From contig CAJNOL010000741.1 of the NCBI GenBank assembly GCA_905250125.1, positions 1 through 64,000 on the forward strand: a stretch of DNA of 64,000 nucleotides, given 5' to 3'. The DNA is from Rotaria sordida. Its lineage: Eukaryota; Rotifera; Eurotatoria; Philodinida; Philodinidae. The notes beneath the pieces were generated by a model that saw only the letters and a program-made list of their open reading frames with translations, did not search any database and was not told the origin of the DNA. Positions 56,761 to 64,000 of the stretch are shown one piece after another. Each line of letters starts with the position of its first letter. Within the stretch, counting starts at the first letter, position 1. A program made the translations under genes and the position numbers.

Positions 56761-59689
56761 TGTCTTTATTTCCTACGATGAAATACTGTATAGATCTAAA
56801 AGGTGCTTGTGTTTTTTTTTTGTGTATATAAGGAGAAATATGTGATGCATATATAATTGGGGAAGAAAATATACTTCGTCATCCCCCCCCAAGGTACGAA
56901 AGAAAGAAATGATAGAGTGCATTTTGTATAATAATCACGAGTCAGTAGCATATGTTTACGGACTAAAATCGAACGAAAATGATTTTTTGTATATGTCATT
57001 GAAATTAAGCAAATATTTCTCGGCCTTAATATATGGACCTTGACAAGCAATGTAAATGTGAACATAATTTATGATATAATTAGTAAAGCAAATCTGGTGT
57101 GACACTTCTGTTTTTTTTTTTGTCACATTAATTTTTCGTGATAGAATAAGAACACGTTGTTTTCATTGTTAATTTGTGTAACACTGGAAAGAAAATATTT
57201 TTGATTTGGAGATGTACAAAAGCTTAAGAAAAGAAAACTTTTGCACTGTTTGTTTTGTTTACTCTCAAAAGCTATTGACATTGATAACTTTTGATTGAGT
57301 TTTTATTTTCATGTTTGAGACATATTTCGTTGAAATGTCTTTTCTTTTTATATTTTGCTTTTAATAAATATGCATTTTACTTATTAATATTTGAAAAATT
57401 TTAGATTATTATGTTCAATAAAATAATTAGAAAAAAAACAGAAACATTGATCATTTTTTTTTGTCGAAAGAAAAATCTCAAGGATTCTTTGGGTTAAACG
57501 ATGGATTGAAATTGGTCATTTTTTAGCAACACAAGTTTGCCTTTGAGACTGACATTTCAAAAAAAAGAGAACGAGAATTTTTCAAGAAAATAAATAATTT
57601 TTGAAATATAGAATGATCATTTTGAAAATGAGTATTCATCGTTAAACAAAACAAGATAATAAATGATTTTTCACAAATTTTTTACAATGGTTCGAACAGT
57701 TTTATTGTCGAATGGTAAACATGAGAAGAGAAATTTAATGATTTTTTTTTCAATATTGTCATATTTGAATTTGTGTTGAGAAGAAATATAAACAACAATG
57801 TTGAATACTTGCATTTATTTTTAATGTCATTTATTATAAAACTTGTTATATCAAATTCACGAATTTTGTTTTGAGGAGAAAAAGTTTCCAGTGAAGAAAT
57901 TTATTTGTCTTTTTAGAATTAAATTTAAACGAAGGATTTAAATAAAAAATAAATTAACAAGACCGATCAGATTAATATTGAAATCGGAAAAAAAGAACTT
58001 TGATTCTAATTCGTATCAATAATATATCTAGTTGATTCGATTATTTGAAGATTGTTGCAAATTAAATTGAAATTATTTTGGTTTTCATAAGATTTAATTA
58101 CTAGTAATTATCAATACGTTTTCAAAAAGAAATAAAGGAAATTTTTCAAGAACTTCAATTCCATTAAAATTATTCTTTTTGAATTATATTTATCGATAAA
58201 TCATTGAGAAATTTAAAGAATTAAATATTGATTCAAATAAAATTTTTTTCAAATTATAGGTTAGGTTCGTATGATTTGATACAATTCTACAATGAAAACA
58301 ATTTTAACAAATATTAGACGATGAACTGATCTTATTTTTAATCTTTTTTTCAAATATTAAATATAAGTGAAAAATAGCATAAGAGTGTTGCTATATTCAG
58401 ATTTTGATTAAAACATTCCATTAATATTTTTGATTGAATTCAATGAGATGATTTGATGGGTGTGGGTGTCTGAAGTTTTTGTTTAAACCCACATCCTTAA
58501 TTACGATCACCGTAGACGACATTTATCTTGAGATCTAACTTAGAAACTCAAATTTTCGATGAACTTGTTGGCTCAACAAATGGTAAGTATAATCCTAGAG
58601 CAACCTTTGTCGTACAAGTCACGCTTCAAGAGACAATATCAATTGAAATTTACTCGTATAACATAAAATATCGATAAATTAAATTAAGATTGATTATATC
58701 TTTATTGAATAGATGAATAGCTATATTTTTCAAGTTAAAAGATACATTTCATTTCATTTTAGTTAATTCATAAAGTTTAATCAATAAAAATTGTTTATTT
58801 ATAAATCCATCTCGAATGATTTAAATCCAATATTCATTCAAAACCGATTGAAAAATCAAATAATTTGATTAAAACTAGATTAAAGCAACGACATTCTTAT
58901 CAATTTTCAATCAGATAAAAAAAATCGGTTAAAACCAAATATTTTCTATTACTTTTTGTATATATATGAAAACTTTGTTCAATAGATTGGTGGTTGTCTA
59001 TGAACTGAACCTTGAATAAAATACAAATTCTCTGAATATGTCCTGTATGATCAATGTAAAAAATATTATTGTCTTTTCGGTGACTGAAACTTTTCTGCAA
59101 TGAAGAACGACTAAATATACAAAGTAGAGGAAAGGAAAAAAGATAAAGTTTGAGTAATAATAATTTCTTCACAATGTGTTGATATGTCGGTACAAGATCA
59201 ACAAATTCGATTGGCTTAAGCATGTTGACAGTTACTTCTTTCACTGTAATTTGTCGATCTTATATCGCCATCCAAACATTTATTCAATACATTAGTAATA
59301 CCAATTAAATTGACTATTCACTTAAAAAACACTTCACATTTTTCAACAAAATATCATTCCATTATTCACCTGATTCACAAAAAAAATTTATGATTTAATT
59401 TGTGAAATGAAAAGATAGTAAGTGATAATTAATAACTTTGACTAATATGAAAAGGCAAACTCTTTTTAAAAAGAAAGATTTTTTAATCAGATCGGTGGCC
59501 TATGAGTTGAGTTGGACTGGTCTAGACCACCAGTTCGGTAACTGATGAGTCTACTTTGCATAAGCCGATGCTAGTCAATTCGGAGGTCTCACATGTACTC
59601 ACTCTTGTTGATAATACTTGATATAATTATATACATATTTCGATAAAAAAAATTTTTCTCAATCTCGAATCTTTATCACTAGTAAGACT
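56761..59689. other. Long intergenic region without a recognisable gene
   Basis: AT-rich; no supported coding frame on either strand. The beginning should hold the promoter of the peroxiredoxin gene. Confidence 0.5.
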
Positions 59690-60390
59690 GTCTACTAGTT
59701 TCCAGTTTCGGAAGGTACTCATGAGAGAATCTCCACAACTATCAGATTACTTTTGGGCTCAGACTCTGTGCATAAAGTGGATCCCAGTGAGGCATGAAAA
59801 ATCCCAAAAGGATAAGTGCCCATAGGTCTTCTGTCCAGAGTTATAGGCATTTTACTGGGATTTTAGCCTGTGGCATGGTATGTACCCAAAAATCAGATGA
59901 CGGTATTTCGACTTGAGATTTTGCCCATAGAGAGGTCTGTTGGTGGGTAGAATACTCTGAAAATTTTAGCTGAAAAGAATGTTTTCTTCTCGAGATATTA
60001 AAGTTCCAAAAATCACTCATATCCCACGAAAGATGCTAAAATTTTCTGTTTTTTGAGACTTTGATATCTCAAGAAGGGAACGTTATTTTGAGTTGAAATT
60101 TTCAGAGCATTCTATCCACCAATAGACCTCTCTGTGGACAAAATCTCAGGTGGAAATACCGTCATTCGAGTTTTTGATATATACCATGCTGCAGGCTAAA
60201 ATCCCAGTAAAATGCCTATAACTCTAAACAGAAGGCCTATGGGCACTTATCCTTTTGGAATTTTTCATACCTCACTGGAGTCCACTTTATGCATAGAGTC
60301 TGAACCCAAAAGCGATTTGACAGTTGGGGAGGTTCCCTCGTCAGTATTAGTTGCTCTGAGTTGCTAGATGAATACTGGAAACTCTCAGAG
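59690..60390. repeat. Large fold-back element, about 700 bp, two arms of about 310-330 bp
   Basis: The left arm (from agtttccagt at 59697 to about 60010) and the reverse complement of the right arm (60045 to actggaaact at 60383) match along their whole length at roughly 85 percent by eye. Sample blocks are cagactctgtgcataaagtg, aaaaggataagtgcccatag, ttataggcattttactggga, atagagaggtct and ctctgaaaattt, each found inverted in the other arm. The right arm has an extra 20-25 bp near its outer end. The loop is only about 35 bp. There is no open frame. Transcribed, it would form a long near-perfect double-stranded RNA hairpin. It is best explained as a fold-back/MITE element; no clear target duplication is visible. 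Confidence 0.9.
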
Positions 60391-60925
60391 TTATATGAAT
60401 TTTACATTGTATGTCTTCGTGGAACTTAAATAATGGACTATTTCTCGAAAGAACTGATTGTTTAATTGATATATTAAATGCATCGGTTCTGCATTGGTCC
60501 AGCCAAGAGTTTTAACCGATCGGCTCGGTCGAAAACAATCTGATCGGTGCCAAGTATGCTAAAACCTGCACTATCCAAAATCAAACATGCTGATAAAGTG
60601 AATTTCGTGATGAATAATTGAATAGAGGAGATAATCTTCATTCTGTTTTGATAAAAGATATTCTCGAAATAAAGCGAAAAGCTCAAAAAAAAATTTTTTT
60701 TGTCAATATTTATAACAAAAATAAGTTGATTTATTCATATGTGGAAGTACATTTACTTGAAAATCTTCCATCGTGACATGTGATTAAAACTTGAATGAGA
60801 TTAAAATCAATTTCAAGAATAAGGTATAGTGGACAAAAAAAACGATAATCATATAAAAAATGAGATAGATATATATAAAAGCACGCAAATGTCATAGAAA
60901 AATTAGAATGATTATAAAAACATAT
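60391..60925. other. 3' flank of the coiled-coil gene
   Basis: No gene recognised in this AT-rich spacer. Confidence 0.5.
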
Positions 60926-62087
60926 TTATCGACGCTGATTTTCAAAATGAGTAGAACGATGTTGTTGACTCGTATCTTTCTCATTATGTAACCATGTCTA
61001 GAAATTGATCATATAAGATGTTCTTATTATTATAGAAACGAAAAAAAAGTTACTTGAAGTTCTTCATTAGTAACTTGTAAATTATTAACTCGTCTTTCCA
61101 TCGTTGCCATCCATTCACGATACATTTGTTCCCATGTTTCAATCTTTATTCAATAAATATTAAATAAAATAATAAAGAAATTTTACTTCTTTTTTTGCTT
61201 CGTCTTCTCGATTGCATAAATCAGCCATTTTTTCATCATGCTCTTTTTTTATTAATTCAAATTTCTTCTATGTTAACAGAAAGATTTTTTTTTTCAAAAA
61301 TGATAAAAACAATTTAAGAAGAAACAAACTTTATATTCTTGATTTTCATAACGGAATACTTCAGATGATTTTTTTGATTGAATTATTTCTGATTGAATTA
61401 TTTCTATACTTCGTTCAAATATCTATATTAACAAACGAAAATTAATTTTATTTTGTTTTAAATTAAAAAGCAAAACCTCTTTAGCATTTCGTTCTTGTTC
61501 TTTTTGCTTTTTTTGACTTTGACATTGTTGAGTTATTTGAAGGTTATTTTCTTTTTCAATATCTAATAATTGTTTTAAATCTGAACATTTTGAACATGAA
61601 TTAGGATTTGTTGTTGATGATTGTTGTAGTTGTTGTTTGGTATTATCATTATGTTCAATCATTTTTTTTAATTGTGCATTTGATTTTCTTTCAGTTTCAA
61701 GTATTCGTTCAAATTCTTCACATTTTTCACATGATTTGGTTTTCTCAGGACGATTAAATCTATTTAAAAAAAAGAGGAATAAAGAACAGATAACAATTAG
61801 AAATGAAAAACACACGCTGGAACAATTGTATTGACATATTCTTTTTCGAGTTTCACCACTGTTGTTGTATTAGAACGACGTAATTCATCTAATTTTATTT
61901 TATAATCATTTATTTGATGTTCAAGCTTAGTGAGCAAAAACAAATGGAAACTGTAATTAAAAAAAAAAGCTCTTTTTTTTACTTCTGTGACTTTGTTCTT
62001 GAGTGTAGGAATATCATCTTTTGTTTTTCCTGTTTGAGTTGGATTAGTAGTTGGATTGACAACTCCTTGGAATTTTGTTGTTGACAT
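60926..62087 (-). CDS. Coiled-coil protein with two CxxC clusters, seven exons
   Basis: Minus-strand exons 62087-61983, 61925-61816, 61759-61477, 61422-61330, 61267-61187, 61143-61054 and 60997-60926 close in phase to 277 residues. The ATG (MSTTKFQGVVNPTTNPTQTG) is chosen because codons upstream in frame are only GTG. The protein is almost wholly helical and charged, with heptad-like stretches (LEHQINDYKIKLDELRRSN, FERILETERKSNAQLKKMIE, DLKQLLDIEKENNLQITQQC, KKFELIKKEHDEKMADLCN). Two similar segments, SCEKCEEFERILETERK and SCSKCSDLKQLLDIEKE, each begin with CxxC, suggesting an internal duplication or a shared metal or disulfide site. The C-terminal exons encode IETWEQMYREWMATMERRVN, a Trp-containing amphipathic helix. 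The first intron (57 nt) is a multiple of three without a stop, so its removal is inferred from its hydrophobic, unlike-coding translation. I do not recognise the family. Confidence 0.75.
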
Positions 62088-63915
62088 TTTCAGGAGCACA
62101 AGCTAATGTTTATTTACATGAAGTTCTTTTCAATTCTATTTTTTTTTTCTTCAATTGAACATCGATGCAAACCAACAAAATCAATTCGATAGAGGTCGAG
62201 CATGTCTTCATCTTTCTTTACACCAGCTGAATGAAGCACTACCGGAATTATTTGACTTCAACGGCTAACTATAAAAGAACAAAAAAAAAAGTACTTTTTA
62301 TTAATTAATTGCTGCAAAAAATAAAGCTGAGCTTTCTTGTCAAAATTAAAACTAAAGTACGTTTAGATTTATTTGTCGATTAATAAATCTTATTATGAAT
62401 AACGAATTTGTTAGAATAGAAATGTGTAATTGATTTACATTGTCAACGCGCAAGTGTAGCACAATAACAAAATATGTGAGAATAGAGGTTATGATTGTAG
62501 GTATACTTTGAATGAAGAAATGTCCGCATTGACATTCATACCCGACATCAACATACATCGTACACTCATACCAGAGATGTACACCGCGCTTAAAAAACGA
62601 CGTGCGGATGGCGGAAAAGCTGACGTAAGCGTCTAGACATTGGCGGTAGTGGCCACTGCACTAAAAGCCTTTTTGCTGAGTGGAACGGCTGCTCCGCACC
62701 GTCGAGCGACTGCGCGACAGCTGCCTCTAACTAAGTGGAGAATTCTTTTGATGATTTTTGTTTTCAAAGATTTATCGCATGAATGTTTCTGAACATATAG
62801 TATTTCATTAATGAACACTTTCGTATGAACAACAGTATAACATTAATAAAACCATAAAAGTCTATTTATTCACCAAATTTAACTCGATATATGTACAGGG
62901 GTACCAAACTAAGACTTTCCGATAATTCAAAATCATTAATAGTAGAATTTAAAAATGACAACTTTTTCCAAGAATGAATACCAAGTCGATGTCCGATTGT
63001 TTGTCATTCTTGATTTAACACGGAAAGGATACAAGTGTTGCTGCACGACATTAAGATTAACTCGGCTTTTCCAGTTTCAACGTGAAGAAACTGGAAATGT
63101 TAACATGATCAAACTGCTACCGCGAGGTCACACAAGCAGAAAAATAGGCCCACGCAGAATGATCGTGTTCGTTCCACTTTCGAAATCTCTCGAGCAGAGT
63201 GGCCACACAACTATGAGTCAGATTTACCCTTAGAGTACGGACCAATCGCGTGCGCAGTGTACGTCTCTGCATCCTAAAAATATCTCTGAAGCATTATATG
63301 CAGTGTATTGACTTTTAGCGCATGAAAATTTTCGTAAAACTTTATTTCTTATATAGCATTCGATGCACCACAATTCACTCTACAAAATTATATACATTAC
63401 ATCTTAGTTCAGGATAGGCCATCGAATTCGGCGGAGTCATTTCTTTTTTTTTGTTGAAATCTGAACACTACTGTTGTGATGTAACAATTCAATAACATGG
63501 AATAATGGTATCCTTGGAATCATAAATGTAGGAAAAATTGTAGAGAAGATCATTATTTGTGATAAAACTCATGAAAATATTGTTCAATGACAAATCGAGA
63601 TTTGTTGTGACTTTTTTTACGTTTCTGACTCAAATGTAATAACTCAAACTAAATATACCATTCCATGCAGTGCAACTTTTTAAAAAAAATTGTTTTTTTC
63701 GTTTCTAATATTTTTTTTATTTTTCAAAATTGATGAAGACAATTTTTTAATTGATTAATAGATTTTTAACGAAACAAACTATAAAAAACTAATCGAGTCA
63801 AATAAAACTGTTAAAACAGTATAGAATAGACACGCATTTAACAGTATTACTTGTAACAGGAGTTACAAACAACAGAACGAGAAAGAGAAAATAACGAAAA
63901 AAGAAAAAAAGAGAA
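62088..63915. other. Intergenic DNA with a GC-rich patch
   Basis: The patch at about 62570-62740 is far richer in G and C than the rest of the spacer and begins cagagatgtacaccgcg, which resembles the terminal repeat of some hAT elements. No matching opposite end or duplication was found. A frame at 62955-63233 (MTTFSKNEYQVDVRLFVIL...) has ordinary codon-like composition but no recognised domain; I treat it as undecided. Confidence 0.4.
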
Positions 63916-63987
63916 CTCCGCGGCGGGGAATCGAACCCCGGTTTCCCGCGTGACAGGCGGGGATACTAACCACTATACTACCGCGGA
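63916..63987 (-). tRNA. tRNA-Asp (anticodon GTC)
   Basis: A 72-nt cloverleaf on the minus strand with no intron. The acceptor stem is tccgcgg paired with ccgcgga, with a G discriminator. The D arm contains tatagtggttagtat, the anticodon arm is cccgc-ctgtcac-gcggg (anticodon gtc), and the T arm is ccggggttcgattccccg. Box A (tagtatagtggttagta) and box B (ggttcgattcc) promoter sequences are intact. A tract rich in T follows the gene on the minus strand (the complement of aaagaaaaaaa at 63900-63910), suitable as a polymerase III terminator. Confidence 0.97.
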
Positions 63988-64000
63988 CAGAAACCATTCT

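Noticed and set aside
58450-58500. gggtgtgggtgt phrase considered as interstitial telomeric repeat
   Set aside because: Only two partial units; no array, so no support for a telomeric origin.
59490-60560. Similar aatc-gatcggtg phrases on both sides of the large hairpin, considered as a flanking duplication
   Set aside because: The phrases are 150-200 bp from the hairpin ends and match for only about a dozen bases; too weak.
1-64000. CRISPR arrays, rRNA, operons, bacterial-type regulatory sites, retrovirus-like or Polinton-like elements
   Set aside because: None seen. The sequence is clearly eukaryotic with spliced genes, and no regularly spaced identical repeats or reverse-transcriptase, integrase-plus-capsid or LTR structures were recognised.

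Overview
The window reads as a piece of bdelloid rotifer nuclear genome (genus not resolved). It is strongly AT-rich, protein genes are split by short GT-AG introns of roughly 45-100 nt, and intergenic DNA is unusually low in complexity. The best taxonomic clue is the gene at 33942-35792. Its layout (N-terminal REC-like segment, mono-ADP-ribosyltransferase-like segment, C-terminal TPR array) is one I associate with the large gene families of Rotaria and Adineta. That assignment comes from remembered family patterns, not from a search.

Layout, left to right. 1561-6599 (+) is a four-exon ADP-ribosylglycohydrolase with a long acidic Ser/Thr-rich N-terminus and one 2.7 kb intron. A decayed second copy without that intron follows at 7190-8221. 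13313-16249 (+) is an intronless urea transporter fused to a long ankyrin-repeat tail. 20417-20950 (+) is a broken small gene. 22528-23876 (-) is a three-exon gene of unknown function. 26008-26504 (-) is a small two-exon gene and 29410-30039 (-) a four-pass TMEM272-like membrane protein. 33942-35792 (+) is the ART/TPR protein and 37062-38572 (+) an ankyrin plus SOCS-box protein. 41502-42188 (-) is a B-box-like zinc-binding/coiled-coil protein. 44257-45920 (-) is a FAM102/EEIG1-type NT-C2 protein. 51855-53857 (-) is a Tudor-domain protein, 55779-56760 (-) a 1-Cys peroxiredoxin (PRDX6-like), and 60926-62087 (-) a coiled-coil protein. A tRNA-Asp(GTC) lies at 63916-63987 (-).

Exon models were built by hand from splice signals and reading phase. 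Every multi-exon model closes in frame, which is the main support for them. No operon-like functional grouping is visible; neighbours look functionally unrelated (protein ADP-ribosylation, urea transport, ubiquitin ligase adaptor, small-RNA/germline-type Tudor, antioxidant).

Between the genes lies a varied set of cut-and-paste transposon debris. There is a D34D mariner transposase relic (about 48740-49685), a hAT transposase C-terminal relic (24372-24660), and a 174-bp hAT-type MITE with a perfect 8-bp target duplication (29010-29183). A 739-bp element carries CCGGATTTT-type subrepeats and a 9-bp flanking duplication (50695-51433). Fold-back or terminal-inverted-repeat elements lie at 10858-11107, 21771-22211, 32636-33024, 38944-39637 and 59690-60390. 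A dispersed repeat has one copy at 27503 and an inverted copy at 43557. I saw no retrovirus-like or Polinton-like element, no LINE, no CRISPR array and no rRNA.
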